A stretch of 40,357 nt of DNA, taken from NCBI GenBank assembly GCA_903900795.1, contig CAIUOO010000482.1:1-40357 (forward strand), given 5' to 3'. This document shows, in pieces, positions 1 to 9,521 of this stretch (positions within the stretch are counted from its first letter, which is position 1; the number at the start of each line of letters is the position of its first letter). The notes under the pieces were generated by a model. That model saw only the letters and a program-made list of their open reading frames with translations, was not told the DNA's origin and made no database searches. This DNA comes from an uncultured Gemmatimonadota bacterium (GTDB lineage: Bacteria > Gemmatimonadota > Gemmatimonadetes > Gemmatimonadales > Gemmatimonadaceae). Position numbers and translations under genes: made by a program.

Positions 1-129
1 CCCGAAGGTTAGGCGGCGAGCGCGAGGTTGTTGTTCGCGATTGGAATTTTCCCGAGTGTTTTACCAGGTGCTCGAGGACCTGGGCACGCAACCAGAGCTT
101 CACCAACCCCGTCGAAGCCAGTCACCCCC
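1..129 (-). ncRNA. ssrA: tmRNA (10Sa RNA), 5' portion, cut by left window edge
   Basis: Read on the minus strand from about base 129, the sequence opens with a G-rich acceptor strand followed by GACTGGCTTCGACGGGG. This is the conserved 5' signature of tmRNA, whose family form is a GG-run, then GA...GGNTTCGACGGG. A helix with CCAGGT/ACCTGG arms follows, then an A-rich stretch, then an mRNA-like reading frame ending in TAA at 11-9. The tag reading frame and its ALAA-type end confirm the identity. tmRNA with SmpB rescues ribosomes stalled on broken messages and tags the nascent chain for proteolysis. The 3' part (pseudoknots, T arm, CCA end) lies beyond base 1. The 5' end is approximate because the mature end is made by RNase P. 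No convincing promoter was recognised in 130-213. I am confident of the identity and less sure of the exact 5' base. Confidence 0.93.
9..38 (-). other. tmRNA tag-peptide reading frame
   Basis: The minus-strand codons GCG AAC AAC AAC CTC GCG CTC GCC GCC TAA encode ANNNLALAA. With the alanine carried by tmRNA itself, the full tag would be AANNNLALAA. The resume codon is inferred to be GCG at 38-36, by alignment with the E. coli layout in which GCA follows a short UAGUC-like stretch (here CAAUC). The C-terminal ALAA is the usual ClpXP/ClpAP recognition end. The three consecutive Asn codons replace the acidic residues of the E. coli tag. Confidence 0.85.
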
Positions 130-213
130 GGCTAACGGTCCAACACCAATGTGTACACTAGGGGAGCACCGGCGGTTCCCGCAACTCCCTGCCCGTGCCC
201 GGACCAGCCGAGA

Positions 214-1263
214 TCAGGCGATCTCGCAGGTGAGATCCGAGACATCCGGGTCACTGGCGGCGAGCCGCTGCGCCCGGTACTCCTCATAGTGCAGCAGGTA
301 GTTCGAGAAGATCTCCTCGACCTCGCCGAAGTCGCGCACCTGGTGCAACAGCTTCCGGAGGTCGGCGGAATTCGGGAGTCCCTTCACGTACCAGCCCAAG
401 TGTTTTCGGAACTCGAGGGCCGCGCCGATGGCGTCAACCTCGTAGCCCTGCACCAGCCGGGCGTGATCCAAGGCGATCGCGAAGCGCTCGTGCACACCCG
501 GCGTTGCCGGCATCGGTAGGCCGTCGAACAGCGCGCGGGCCTGCTTGAACACCCAGGGCTGACCGTACGAGCCGCGACCGAGCATGATGCCGTCAGCCTG
601 GGTATGGTCCAGCATGCGCTTGGCGTCGGCCGCGGTTTTGATGTCACCGTTACCAAGCACCGGAATGTCGAGCGCCTCAGCCACCTTGGCGATTTCGTCC
701 CAATTGGCCTGCCCCGTGTACATCTGCGTCCTGGTACGGGCGTGCAAGGCGAGCACGCGAGCACCCGCGTCCTGACAACGCAAGGCAATTCCCACGGGAT
801 CTCGCAACTCCTCGCTCCAACCGCTGCGGATCTTGCACGTTACCGGTAACGAGGTGGCCCTCGCCACGGCCCGGATGATCTCCTGCACCAAGTCAAGATC
901 GCGAAGACATCCCGACCCACCGTTCCGGCGCACAACCTTCTTGACGGGACACCCGAAATTGATGTCGACGAAGTCCGGCATGAAGAGGTCCGTGACCACG
1001 GCGGCCGCATCGGCCATCGCGGCGGGATCGGCCCCGAAAATCTGAACGCCGATCGGGTGCTCGTCAGGCGAGAACCGCAGTTTACTGATCGTCGCTTCAT
1101 TTTCCCGCCGGATACCCTCGGCCGACAGGAACTCGGTGACCACGACATCCGCACCGTGCGCATGGCACAGCCGTCGAAACGGAGACTCCGACACGCCGGC
1201 CATCGGGGCGAGATAGAGCGGCACCGCATGGGGCACACGGAACGGAAACAACTTACGGGACAT
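214..1263 (-). CDS. dusB: tRNA-dihydrouridine synthase, DusB family
   Basis: FMN-dependent enzyme that reduces uridine to dihydrouridine in the tRNA D-loop. The N-terminal TIM barrel shows the family motif LAPMAGVSESPFR near residues 18-30. The active-site block DINFGCP falls at about 100-106, with the predicted catalytic Cys105, and KIRSGW and LGRGSYGQPW follow further on. The C-terminal helical tRNA-binding domain is present. About 349 residues from the ATG at 1263, normal for the family. An in-frame ATG at 1287 would add eight residues. Neither start has a clear Shine-Dalgarno, so 1263 is chosen for fit to relatives. The gene is divergent from the PtsN-like gene, whose start is only 80 bases away. 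A 7-bp hairpin (209-226) overlaps the stop codon. DusB versus another Dus subgroup is a family-level call. Confidence 0.9.
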   Translation of the reverse strand: MSRKLFPFRVPHAVPLYLAPMAGVSESPFRRLCHAHGADVVVTEFLSAEGIRRENEATISKLRFSPDEHPIGVQIFGADPAAMADAAAVVTDLFMPDFVDINFGCPVKKVVRRNGGSGCLRDLDLVQEIIRAVARATSLPVTCKIRSGWSEELRDPVGIALRCQDAGARVLALHARTRTQMYTGQANWDEIAKVAEALDIPVLGNGDIKTAADAKRMLDHTQADGIMLGRGSYGQPWVFKQARALFDGLPMPATPGVHERFAIALDHARLVQGYEVDAIGAALEFRKHLGWYVKGLPNSADLRKLLHQVRDFGEVEEIFSNYLLHYEEYRAQRLAASDPDVSDLTCEIA

Positions 1264-1343
1264 CGGTGGAAGGTAGTGCGGCCGCATTGGTCGAGCAACG
1301 CGGAGGTTTGACAGCGGCGTCTCGAGGGTTAGGATTCACGGCT

Positions 1344-1796
1344 ATGGAACTGCGCGAGTTCTTCTCCGAAGACGCTGTCCAGCTCGAGCTTCATGGCACG
1401 AGCAAGGACGAAATTCTCAAGGAACTCATCGGGCTGCTCAAGCTCGATGAAAAGTCCGAGGGCATGCTGTTCAAGATGCTCAAGCGGCGCGAAAATCTCG
1501 GGTCCACGGGCATCGGCCGTGGAATCGCGATCCCGCATTGCCGCAGCCTTGTCGTCAACCGTCTGCGTGTGGCTTTCGGTCGAAAGACGGACGGTGTCGA
1601 CTTCAAGGCCATCGACGACAAGCCCGTCAACTTCTTCTTCCTCATCGTCGCGCCGCCGCTCGAGGTCTCGAACCAGTACCTGCCAGTACTGGGCAAGATT
1701 GCGCAGTTCAGCAAGGAGAGCGACGTACCAGGCCGCCTGATGGAGATCAGTTCTCCAGCCGAGTTCATGGCGCTGCTCGAAGAAAAGCGCGTCTGA
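1344..1796 (+). CDS. ptsN: PTS IIA-type (PtsN-like) phosphocarrier domain protein
   Basis: A 150-residue single-domain protein of the fructose/mannitol EIIA family. The signature GSTGIGRGIAIPHCR (about residues 53-67) contains the phospho-accepting His65, the residue phosphorylated by NPr/HPr in PtsN. No EIIB or EIIC domain and no sugar-transporter genes are nearby. A regulatory role like the nitrogen PTS is therefore more likely than sugar uptake, although this is an inference. The ATG at 1344 is preceded by AGGA about nine bases upstream. The open frame extends further 5' but without family similarity. It is one of the few plus-strand genes, divergent from dusB and convergent with the MATE gene (28 bases between stops). 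Confidence 0.88.
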   Translation: MELREFFSEDAVQLELHGTSKDEILKELIGLLKLDEKSEGMLFKMLKRRENLGSTGIGRGIAIPHCRSLVVNRLRVAFGRKTDGVDFKAIDDKPVNFFFLIVAPPLEVSNQYLPVLGKIAQFSKESDVPGRLMEISSPAEFMALLEEKRV

Positions 1797-1817
1797 ACGC
1801 CGCCGACTGACCGTCGT

Positions 1818-1836
1818 CGTCGATCAGTGATCGACG
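1818..1836. terminator. Hairpin between convergent gene ends (weak)
   Basis: CGTCGATC and GATCGACG form an 8-bp stem with a 3-base loop between the stop of the PtsN-like gene and the end of the MATE gene; the hairpin contains the MATE stop codon. No U-run follows on either strand, so termination is only a possibility suggested by its location. Confidence 0.3.
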
Positions 1837-3191
1837 TCGACGCGCCGAATATCAAGGCGCAGCCGATTCGTGACGCGAAGACTCTGTAGCAGGGCGGCAA
1901 CGGCCAGCCCGGCCACGAGCCCTAACCAGAGCCCGCGTTCTCGTAGCGGTGTCCGGAATCCCAGATACATCCCGAGTGGGATTCCCACGCCCCAGAACGC
2001 GACGAGATGCAGGATTGCCGGCACCCGGGTGTCTCCCGTGCCGCGCAGCACACCGCTCGTCACAGCCTGCAGACCGTCGAATACCTGAAACATGCCAGCC
2101 AGCGGAATCAGCGACGCCGCCACGGCAACCGTGGCACTTTCGGTCGTGTAGCGCGTCGCGAGCCATTCGGGCGCGACCATGAAGATTACACCGCTAATGC
2201 ACATCACGCCGCCGCCGCAGGCAATAGCGGCCACCGCATCGCGTCGCGCCGACGGCATGTCCCCGCGACCGATAGCCCGACCGACCACGGCGGCGGCCGC
2301 CCCGGAAATACCGAGCGGTACCATGAACGTCAGCGCGGCCAAGTTCAGCGCGATCTCGTGTCCCGCCAGCGACGCCGTGCCCATCCAGCCCATGAAGAGC
2401 GCCGTCACGCCGAAGGCGAAGCTCTCAAAGAACCACTGGACGCCGATCGGCACACCGATGCGTAGCATACGCATGAACGGCTGCCAATGCAGCGTCGCTC
2501 GCCGCCACGGCCGAATGGCTGGACGCAACAGAGGCCACGCCAGCGCGAGCAGCACGAGGGCCATCACCCACGTCGAGATGGCGGTGGCGTAGCCCGCCCC
2601 CTCGACACCGAGCCTCGGCGCACCCGCATGGCCGTAGATCAACAGCCAGTTCACGAACACGTTCACGATGTTCGCCGCCGCCGCGGCAAAGATGATGTGG
2701 CGGACGGGCCCCAACGCTTGCAGGGTTTGCCGGAATACGTTGAACGCAAAGAACGGCAAGATGGCGATCGCCCGTCGATGGGTGTAGACCGCCGTGTCTT
2801 TCACCACGTCCGCCGGCTGATCAAGCCTGAGCAGCAACCACTCCACCGGGATCAGCGCCAGGAGTACGAACACGGACACGACGGCGGCGAGAACAAGACC
2901 GCGCTGCACACCGCGCGCGACGCCCTCATGATCACCAGCACCGACCGCTTGCGCGACAACCGGATCGATCGCGCAGAGCAGCCCCATGCCGAACACACTC
3001 GCGTTGAAGAAATAGAAGTTCCCCAACGCCACCGCCGCGATCGCCGCCCCACCGAGCTTGCCGACCATCAGTGCGTCGACGACGCCCATGGCCTGAATGC
3101 CAAGATTGATCAACACGATCGGCATGGCGATGCGCGCCATGTCCCAGAGATCGCCCCGCCAGTCCCGGCTGGACCCGCCCACGAGGTTCAA
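1824..3191 (-). CDS. MATE family multidrug/metabolite efflux transporter (NorM-like)
   Basis: Polytopic inner-membrane protein of 455 residues, close to the typical MATE length, with about twelve hydrophobic segments in two six-helix halves. The first half contains the family-typical stretch PIVLINLGIQAMGVVDALMVG. The second half repeats the pattern with PIGVQWFFESFAF and the PLGISGAAAAVVGRAIG stretch. The family couples Na+ or H+ entry to export of cationic drugs or metabolites, and the substrate cannot be predicted here. The proposed start is TTG at 3191, which overlaps the stop of the upstream amidohydrolase in a TTGA junction and suggests translational coupling. An internal ATG (residue 18, just before the first helix) is the alternative. 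It is last in the long minus-strand block. Confidence 0.88.
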   Translation of the reverse strand: MNLVGGSSRDWRGDLWDMARIAMPIVLINLGIQAMGVVDALMVGKLGGAAIAAVALGNFYFFNASVFGMGLLCAIDPVVAQAVGAGDHEGVARGVQRGLVLAAVVSVFVLLALIPVEWLLLRLDQPADVVKDTAVYTHRRAIAILPFFAFNVFRQTLQALGPVRHIIFAAAAANIVNVFVNWLLIYGHAGAPRLGVEGAGYATAISTWVMALVLLALAWPLLRPAIRPWRRATLHWQPFMRMLRIGVPIGVQWFFESFAFGVTALFMGWMGTASLAGHEIALNLAALTFMVPLGISGAAAAVVGRAIGRGDMPSARRDAVAAIACGGGVMCISGVIFMVAPEWLATRYTTESATVAVAASLIPLAGMFQVFDGLQAVTSGVLRGTGDTRVPAILHLVAFWGVGIPLGMYLGFRTPLRERGLWLGLVAGLAVAALLQSLRVTNRLRLDIRRVDVDH

Positions 3192-4702
3192 CGGCCCGTA
3201 GCGCGCTTGGCGGAGGACACCAACTCTCGCACCTCACGGAGCAGGCGCTGGGCATCATACGGAACGCCGTCCTTGATCGTCCATGCCACCCCACCACCCG
3301 GACCGGCCGCCGCATCCGCGCGGGGCGGATAGAACACCTTGAGATCCTCGAGAGGGTTACCGTTGATCACCACCAGATCGGCCAGGAATCCCGGACGCAC
3401 GCGACCGAGGCGCGACTCTTCGCCGAGGATCCTGGCATTGTTCGCCGTGACATGCTGCAGCACGCGTAGCGGCGCAAATCCAGCCTCCTGATGCAACTCG
3501 AGCTCACGGATGAGGCCGAAGCCGTACACCTGGTAAATGAAGCCGGCGTCTTCACCCGCGCCGACGATGCCGCCAAGCCGCTCGAAATCACGAACGGCCT
3601 GAAACCAGATCCGGTAATTCTCCTTCCAGTACGCTTCGTCGGTGCTGCTCCAATTCGCGAAGTACGAACCGTGGTTCGACAGATCCGGCTTGAAATACTT
3701 GTCGAGCGTCGGATGCAGGTACTCCGCGAACCAGGGCTGCGTTTCTGCGCGCTGCAGATCGCGACTGGCCTCGTAGATCTCGAGCGTAGGATTCCACGCA
3801 ACGTTCCCCTTCACCATGGCCTTCAGCACGTCCTGCAGACGCGTCGGCTCGGCCTCGCGCCACAAACGGCCGGCGTACCGAAAGCGCATGCCCTCATCGG
3901 CGTAGTTGAAGTTCGATGGAAAACTCTGCAGGCCATCGGTGATCGCCGCATCAGGGACCCCGTACCAATGCTCGATGCTGGTGAGTCCACCCGCCGCGGC
4001 ATCCCATGCATTCGTCTCATCGACCGCCATGTGATGCGCCGTGCGCAGTCCAAGCTTGCGCGCTTCATCGAGCACCGCCGGATACACATCCTTATCCATG
4101 CCGAACAGCTTGAGTCCATCGACGCCCTGCGCCTTCAGATCGCGCACACGCTGTCGCGCTTCGACCTCGTTGCGCGGAACTGGCATGTACGCGTAGCGCG
4201 CGTACACATACAATCGTGGACCGACCAGGTCGCCGCTGAGGCTGCGCGCCCGCAGCTGTATCGTCTTCGGGGTCTCGCTGGAGACGTCACGGACGGTGGT
4301 GATGCCCATCCCGAGCCAGAGCTTCATCTGATACTCGAGTGGCTGCGCAATGCCGCCGCGCTCATCCTGCACATGCCCATGCGCGTTGATCAGACCCGGC
4401 ATCACATACTTGCCCGTCGCGTCGATGACCACATCGCCCGTAGGACGCCGTGCCGTACCGTCCTTGATCGCGACCGGATCGAGGGACACGATCTGTGCGA
4501 TGCGGTTGCCCTCGATCACGATATCCTTCGGACCTTCGGCGGGGGTACCGTTTCCCTCGATGATGGTGGCACCGCGGATCACCAAGCGCGCGGGACGCAC
4601 GCCGTGTGTCGGCACCGACTGCGCCGCCAACGAGACACTGTTGACGAGCGCGACCGTCATCGCGGCGAGCGTGAGGATCGTACGTGGATTGATCAGGCGC
4701 AT
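3188..4702 (-). CDS. Secreted metal-dependent amidohydrolase (imidazolonepropionase/prolidase-like superfamily)
   Basis: A 504-residue protein with an N-terminal signal peptide (basic MRLINPR, a hydrophobic stretch, then LAAQS near residue 29), so export is likely. The amidohydrolase metal-site pattern is visible: HGH at 108-110 following the MPGLINA lead-in, a candidate carbamylated Lys198 in DGLKLFG, His224 in TAHHMA, His245 in SIEHWYG and an Asp in GAGEDAG. The C-terminal strand block GFLADLVVINGNPLED is typical of the superfamily. The substrate is unknown; relatives act on amides, dipeptides and cyclic imides. The ATG at 4702 has GGAG eight bases upstream. It begins four bases after the guaA stop and overlaps the MATE start, so it sits in the same transcript, with no obvious metabolic link to GMP synthesis. 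Confidence 0.85.
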   Translation of the reverse strand: MRLINPRTILTLAAMTVALVNSVSLAAQSVPTHGVRPARLVIRGATIIEGNGTPAEGPKDIVIEGNRIAQIVSLDPVAIKDGTARRPTGDVVIDATGKYVMPGLINAHGHVQDERGGIAQPLEYQMKLWLGMGITTVRDVSSETPKTIQLRARSLSGDLVGPRLYVYARYAYMPVPRNEVEARQRVRDLKAQGVDGLKLFGMDKDVYPAVLDEARKLGLRTAHHMAVDETNAWDAAAGGLTSIEHWYGVPDAAITDGLQSFPSNFNYADEGMRFRYAGRLWREAEPTRLQDVLKAMVKGNVAWNPTLEIYEASRDLQRAETQPWFAEYLHPTLDKYFKPDLSNHGSYFANWSSTDEAYWKENYRIWFQAVRDFERLGGIVGAGEDAGFIYQVYGFGLIRELELHQEAGFAPLRVLQHVTANNARILGEESRLGRVRPGFLADLVVINGNPLEDLKVFYPPRADAAAGPGGGVAWTIKDGVPYDAQRLLREVRELVSSAKRATGR

Positions 4703-4706
4703 GAGG

Positions 4707-6248
4707 CTACTCCCACTCGATCGTGGCTGGCGGCTTCGAGCTGATGTCGTAGACCACGCGGTTTACGCCATCGACTTCGTTGATAATGCGATTCGAGATC
4801 CGCCCGAGCACTTCGTGCGGGAAGGCGAACCAATCAGCGGTCATACCGTCCGTGCTGGTGACGGCACGCAAGGCAATCACATGCTCGTAGGTCCGTCCGT
4901 CACCCATCACGCCCACCGAACGAACTGGCAGAAACACCGCGAACGCCTGCCAGATCTCCTGATACAGCCCGGCGGCGCGAATCTCCTCGAGATAGATCGC
5001 GTCGGCTCGTCGCAGAATATCAACCGCGTACGGAGTGACCTCGCCCAGCACGCGAATCGCCAGCCCCGGACCCGGGAACGGATGCCGTCCCACCATCTCC
5101 TCCGGGAGGCCGAGCTCTCGACCAACGTTACGCACCTCGTCCTTGAACAGTTCGCGCAGCGGTTCAATGAGCTGGAACTTCATGTCTGGCTTCAGGCCGC
5201 CGACGTTGTGGTGCGTCTTGATGGTGGCCGAGGGACCACCCTTCGCGCTCACCGACTCGATTACATCGGGATACAACGTGCCCTGAACCAGGAACTCGGC
5301 GCCCTGCCCCGCCTCCGCTGACGCATCCTCGAACACGTCAATGAACGTGTGCCCGATGATCTTCCGCTTCTTCTCCGGATCCCCTTCACCTGCCAATCCA
5401 TCCAGGAAGCGGTCTTCGGCGCGAACGGTGATCAGCTTGATGCCAAGATGCGCGCGCATCGTACGTTCAACCTGTTCGCGCTCATGCAGGCGCAGCAATC
5501 CGGTATCCACGAAAATGCACGTGAGTTGATCACCGATCGCTTTGTGTACCAGCGCTGCGGCCACACTCGAGTCCACACCACCTGACAGTCCGCAGATGAC
5601 TTGCTTGTCACCGACCAGTGCGCGGATCTTCGCGACCTCCTGATCGATGAAGTGTCCCGGTGTCCAATCCGGCGTGCAGCCGCACACACCAAACAGAAAG
5701 TTCTGAATGATCTCGGCACCGCGTACGGTGTGCGCGACCTCCGAATGGAACTGCACGGCGTGAATCGGACGCGTCGTGTGACGGAAACCCGCGAGCGTGT
5801 TTCCACTGTGCGCGGTCGCGACGTAACCGGGGGGAACCTGTTCCACATGGTCGCCGTGGCTCATCCACACGGTGGTCCGCTCGCCAGCATCAAAGCCGCT
5901 GAACAGTCCCGCCGGTTCGTCCACCGTGACTTCGGCGCGTCCATACTCGCGCCGACCGCCACCGACCACCGCTCCGCCTTCCAGATGCGCGATGAGCTGC
6001 ATGCCGTAGCACACGCCGAGTACGGGAGCGACGTCGAGCAGCGCGCGGGCAATCGTCGGCGCACCGTCGTCGGTCACCGAACTCGGTCCGCCGGACAGAA
6101 TGATGCCGTCCGGCTTCCACGCGCGGATCCAATCGAGTGATTTCGTGGGTGGATGAATCTCGGAGTACACGCGGGCTTCACGCACGCGGCGGGCGATCAG
6201 CTGCGTAAACTGCGAACCACAATCGAGGATCAGGATACGGCTGTTCAT
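4707..6248 (-). CDS. guaA: GMP synthase (glutamine-hydrolysing)
   Basis: Converts XMP, ATP and glutamine to GMP, the last step of guanine nucleotide synthesis. The N-terminal class I amidotransferase domain begins [20 protein letters not shown]. Its catalytic triad is visible: Cys80 in GVCYGMQ and His168/Glu170 in QFHSE. The ATP-pyrophosphatase P-loop SGGVDSS starts at about residue 222. The C-terminal dimerisation domain ends in the family-typical ATIEWE. It is 513 residues, close to the E. coli length. The ATG at 6248 is chosen because the amidotransferase motif starts there and it overlaps the upstream stop as TGATG. An open extension of 33 codons further 5' runs through the phosphodiesterase gene and is not real. 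Confidence 0.97.
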   Translation of the reverse strand: MNSRILILDCGSQFTQLIARRVREARVYSEIHPPTKSLDWIRAWKPDGIILSGGPSSVTDDGAPTIARALLDVAPVLGVCYGMQLIAHLEGGAVVGGGRREYGRAEVTVDEPAGLFSGFDAGERTTVWMSHGDHVEQVPPGYVATAHSGNTLAGFRHTTRPIHAVQFHSEVAHTVRGAEIIQNFLFGVCGCTPDWTPGHFIDQEVAKIRALVGDKQVICGLSGGVDSSVAAALVHKAIGDQLTCIFVDTGLLRLHEREQVERTMRAHLGIKLITVRAEDRFLDGLAGEGDPEKKRKIIGHTFIDVFEDASAEAGQGAEFLVQGTLYPDVIESVSAKGGPSATIKTHHNVGGLKPDMKFQLIEPLRELFKDEVRNVGRELGLPEEMVGRHPFPGPGLAIRVLGEVTPYAVDILRRADAIYLEEIRAAGLYQEIWQAFAVFLPVRSVGVMGDGRTYEHVIALRAVTSTDGMTADWFAFPHEVLGRISNRIINEVDGVNRVVYDISSKPPATIEWE

Positions 6249-6760
6249 CAGTACTTCCACTCCGAACCGGAAAGCTTGAGAAACTCGACGGCCTTCGTAT
6301 CGAGATCGAGAATGGCACCCGTGGGGGCACCGTGCAGCCAGCCGCACCCTTCACCGGGATTCACCAGCAACGAATCGCCGCGGGATATCATCTCAGGAAT
6401 GTGCGTGAACCCATGCACCACGACTTCATGCCCGTCGATGGATCGCTGGTGTACATCAGCGAGATCGTGGATCAGCAGCACCGACTTGCCACCGAGGTCG
6501 AAGCTGTGCGGCGACTCGTACAATTCGGTTGCGCCGAAGCCGGACTTCGCCGCTGCCTGCAGTGCGTCATGGTCGCCGTCGTTGCGCCCAAACACGCCGA
6601 GGAGGGGAATCGACAGGTCGTGAAACGGCTGCAACGTGAATGGCGAGCAGTAGTCGCCGGCATGCATCACAATCGAGACGCCGCCGGCAATCATCTGGTC
6701 AAGCAACTCGCGGACGGCAGGCACGCGGTCATGGGTATCCGACAGTAAGCCGATCCGCAT
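6248..6760 (-). CDS. YfcE/MJ0936-type metallophosphoesterase
   Basis: About 170-residue calcineurin-like phosphodiesterase. Metal-binding motifs in order: SDTHDR at the N-terminus, [14 protein letters not shown] (a variant of GNHD/GNCD), LLIHD and a final HGFTH where the family normally has GHTH. The family hydrolyses phosphodiesters in vitro with Mn2+, and the natural substrate is usually unknown. The ATG at 6760 is preferred over an in-frame GTG at 6775: it overlaps the lysA stop as TGATG and has GGAGA about nine bases upstream. It is tightly packed between lysA and guaA, with one-base overlaps at both ends. Confidence 0.87.
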   Translation of the reverse strand: MRIGLLSDTHDRVPAVRELLDQMIAGGVSIVMHAGDYCSPFTLQPFHDLSIPLLGVFGRNDGDHDALQAAAKSGFGATELYESPHSFDLGGKSVLLIHDLADVHQRSIDGHEVVVHGFTHIPEMISRGDSLLVNPGEGCGWLHGAPTGAILDLDTKAVEFLKLSGSEWKY

Positions 6761-8070
6761 CAGGCGGTTCTCCACTGGAGGTGCGCACGCTCGAGGCGTA
6801 CGAGGTCTTCGAGGCGTTCGCGCTCGGTGATCACGGCAAAACGATCGCCATCCACCATCACTTCGGCGGGGCGCGGACGGGAGTTGTAGTTGGACGACAT
6901 CGTATAGCCGTACGCGCCCGCGGTCTGCACGGCGAGTAAGGCACCAGCTGCCACGTCCGGCATGGGCCGGTCTTTGGCGTAGAAATCGCCGGATTCGCAG
7001 ATCGGTCCGACGACATCGGCGACGACCGTGCCGTCTATCGCTTCCACGGCGTCGATGCGATGATACGCCTGATAGAGCGCCGGGCGCACGAGATCGTTCA
7101 TGCCGGCATCGGTTACGATGAAATCCTTGCCGGCGGCGTGCTTTCGATAGAGCACTTCCGTGATCAGCGCGCCCGCCTCGGCCACCAGGAACCGTCCCGG
7201 CTCGAGCAGCAAGGTCAGACCGGTTTCGCGGGCCGCCGCGAGCACAATCGCTGCGTAGTCATCCACGTCGGCATCCTGCTCATCGGCGTGATACGGCACG
7301 GCCAATCCGCCGCCGACGTCCATGTACGCGATGGGATGACCATCGGCGCGAGCGTTGGCGATGGCCGAGAGCAATCGCGGTAACGCGTCACGCATAGGGT
7401 CGGCGTTACCGATTTGCGAGCCAAGGTGCATGCCAAGCCCCCGCAGGGCGACATGCGGCAGCTCATGTACGATTGCCACCAGACGTGACACATCGTCACG
7501 CGGGATGCCGAACTTCTGTCCCTTTTCCCCGGTCTTGATGTAGGCGTGCGGCGAGTCGACCGTCACTTCCGGGTTGACTCGGATCGCGATGGGCGCCACC
7601 ACACCCAGGCGGCCCGCCACGGCGTCAATCGTGACCAACTCGGCTTCCGACTCGACGTTGATCAGCAGGACACCTACCTCAAGCGCCTGCTCGATCTCGC
7701 GTACCGTCTTGCCAACGCCGCTGAACACCACGTCACGGCCGGTGAAGCCGGCCTCCCGGGCTCGGAACAGCTCACCGCCGGAGACGATGTCGACCCCTGC
7801 CCCGAGCTCGTGGAGCAGACGCAGCACGGTCAGGTTCGAATTCGCCTTCATCGCGAAGTGAACGCGGTGCGGCACGCTCCCGAACGCCTGTTCGAGGCGC
7901 TCCAACCGTGCGCGAATCGTATTCGCGCAGTACACATACGTGGGGGTACCCACGGCCGCCACGATCGCTGGAATGGGCACCTGCTCCGCGTGCAGGACGC
8001 CTCCCCGCCGCGGGAATGCCAGTTGGGACTCTGACGATGGCATCACGTCGTTCAGTACGAGCGAGCCCAT
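6760..8070 (-). CDS. lysA: Diaminopimelate decarboxylase
   Basis: PLP enzyme of fold type III that decarboxylates meso-diaminopimelate to L-lysine, the last step of lysine synthesis. The cofactor lysine is Lys75 in HFAMKAN. The conserved [32 protein letters not shown] and [11 protein letters not shown] blocks follow in the expected order; the last one contains the substrate-binding and dimer active-site residues. 436 residues. The start at ATG 8070 overlaps the end of proS by 19 bases and has a GAGG-like element close upstream. An ATG at 8043, just after the proS stop, would remove nine residues and is the alternative. No other lysine-pathway gene is in the window, so this is a scattered pathway member. 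Confidence 0.95.
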   Translation of the reverse strand: MGSLVLNDVMPSSESQLAFPRRGGVLHAEQVPIPAIVAAVGTPTYVYCANTIRARLERLEQAFGSVPHRVHFAMKANSNLTVLRLLHELGAGVDIVSGGELFRAREAGFTGRDVVFSGVGKTVREIEQALEVGVLLINVESEAELVTIDAVAGRLGVVAPIAIRVNPEVTVDSPHAYIKTGEKGQKFGIPRDDVSRLVAIVHELPHVALRGLGMHLGSQIGNADPMRDALPRLLSAIANARADGHPIAYMDVGGGLAVPYHADEQDADVDDYAAIVLAAARETGLTLLLEPGRFLVAEAGALITEVLYRKHAAGKDFIVTDAGMNDLVRPALYQAYHRIDAVEAIDGTVVADVVGPICESGDFYAKDRPMPDVAAGALLAVQTAGAYGYTMSSNYNSRPRPAEVMVDGDRFAVITERERLEDLVRLERAHLQWRTA

Positions 8071-9521
8071 ACGACCTCGTACTTCGCCGGCTCACCGGTC
8101 ACCATGCACGTCGTTGGCGCTTCCGGCGAACGGTACTCCAGATCAGGGATGACGCGGATCGTTGCCTTGGTCTCCTCCTTGACCTGCTGCTCCACAGCAG
8201 GATCACCGTTCCAGCCAGCGTACACAAATGCGCCAGGGCCTTCCATTACGTCTTTGAACTGGCCGTAGCTGATCCGCTCACGAATCGTGTTCGCCTCCAC
8301 GCGGGCACGGGCGGCGGCGAGCATGTCCGCCTGAATCGTGTCGAGTACCATCGGCAACTCGGCGCGCAGCGTGTCGAAGCTGATTGGACGCTTTTCTCGC
8401 GTGTCCCGACGGGCCAACATGCCGGTGTTCGACGCCAGATCGCGAGGGCCAATTTCCATGCGCAGCGGAATGCCGCGCAGCTCCCAGTGATAGTACTTCG
8501 CGCCCGGCTTCACGCCGACGCGGTCGTCGACGTGGACACGAATCCGCTCGTGGTCGGGACGTTTGAAGCTGCCCAGATCGTCCGCGATGCGTTTGGCCAT
8601 CTCTACGGTGGAGGCACGCTCTTCGTCGGTCTTCCAGATCGGCACGATCACCATCTGGATCGGCGTGAGTTTCGGCGGCAACCGCAACCCCGCATCGTCT
8701 CCGTGGGTCATCACCAATCCGCCAATCATGCGTGTGGAGACACCCCAGCTGGTGTTCCACGCGAACGCCTGCTCCCCCTGCTCGTTCTGGAAGCTCAGGT
8801 CGAACGCCTTCGCGAAATTCTGTCCGAGGTTGTGCGACGTGCCGGCCTGCAGCGCCTTGTTGTCCTGCATCATTGCTTCGCACGCGTACGTGCGCAGCGC
8901 GCCGGCAAACTTCTCAGAGTTCGTCTTCTGACCTGTGATCACGGGCATGGCCATGTATCCCTCCATGAACTCGCGGTACACGCCCAACATGCGGCGCGTC
9001 TCCTCCTCGGCCTCGTCGTGCGTGGTGTGTGCCGTGTGGCCTTCCTGCCATAGGAACTCCATCGTACGCAGAAATAGGCGCGTGCGCATCTCCCACCGGA
9101 CGACGTTGGCCCACTGATTGTACAGCAACGGCAGGTCGCGGTAGCTCTGCACCCATTTTGCGAACATCGAATAGATGATCGTCTCCGACGTGGGACGCAC
9201 AACGAGTCGTTCCTCGAGCGGCTTGCCGCCGCCCATCGTGACGACCGCGCACTCGGGGGCGAAGCCTTCCACATGCTCCGCTTCCTTCGAGAGGAAGCTC
9301 TCGGGAATGAACAGCGGGAAGTAGGCGTTCACATGACCGGTGGCCTTGAACATGTCGTCGAGCGCGCGCTGCATGCGCTCCCAGATGCCGTAGCCGTGCG
9401 GTCGGATGACCATACAGCCGCGCACGGGCGAGTAGTCGGCGAGTTCAGACCGCAGAACCAACTCGTTGTACCACTCGCTGAAATTGTCAGCGCGCGTGGT
9501 CAGCTTCTTGTCGTCACTCAT
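8052..9521 (-). CDS. proS: Prolyl-tRNA synthetase, short archaeal/eukaryotic-like type
   Basis: Class IIa synthetase that charges tRNA-Pro. At 489 residues it lacks the large editing insertion of E. coli-type ProRS and resembles the archaeal/eukaryotic type (often called ProS type 3). Visible blocks are [18 protein letters not shown] and [12 protein letters not shown] at the N-terminus, [12 protein letters not shown], the motif 2 region [24 protein letters not shown], and the motif 3 region [17 protein letters not shown]. The anticodon-binding domain and a C-terminal domain ending in Tyr follow. The C-terminal domain has one obvious Cys rather than a full zinc site. Start ATG 9521 overlaps hisS by eight bases, so two synthetase genes are adjacent and coupled. 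Confidence 0.95.
   Translation of the reverse strand: MSDDKKLTTRADNFSEWYNELVLRSELADYSPVRGCMVIRPHGYGIWERMQRALDDMFKATGHVNAYFPLFIPESFLSKEAEHVEGFAPECAVVTMGGGKPLEERLVVRPTSETIIYSMFAKWVQSYRDLPLLYNQWANVVRWEMRTRLFLRTMEFLWQEGHTAHTTHDEAEEETRRMLGVYREFMEGYMAMPVITGQKTNSEKFAGALRTYACEAMMQDNKALQAGTSHNLGQNFAKAFDLSFQNEQGEQAFAWNTSWGVSTRMIGGLVMTHGDDAGLRLPPKLTPIQMVIVPIWKTDEERASTVEMAKRIADDLGSFKRPDHERIRVHVDDRVGVKPGAKYYHWELRGIPLRMEIGPRDLASNTGMLARRDTREKRPISFDTLRAELPMVLDTIQADMLAAARARVEANTIRERISYGQFKDVMEGPGAFVYAGWNGDPAVEQQVKEETKATIRVIPDLEYRSPEAPTTCMVTGEPAKYEVVWARSY

Noticed and set aside
209-226. 7-bp hairpin at the dusB stop codon as a terminator
   Set aside because: Short stem, no U-tract, and it includes coding sequence; too weak to list as a terminator.
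3491-4744. Plus-strand open frame of 417 codons opposite the amidohydrolase
   Set aside because: Antisense to a gene with signal peptide and metal-site motifs; no ribosome-binding site or recognisable domain.
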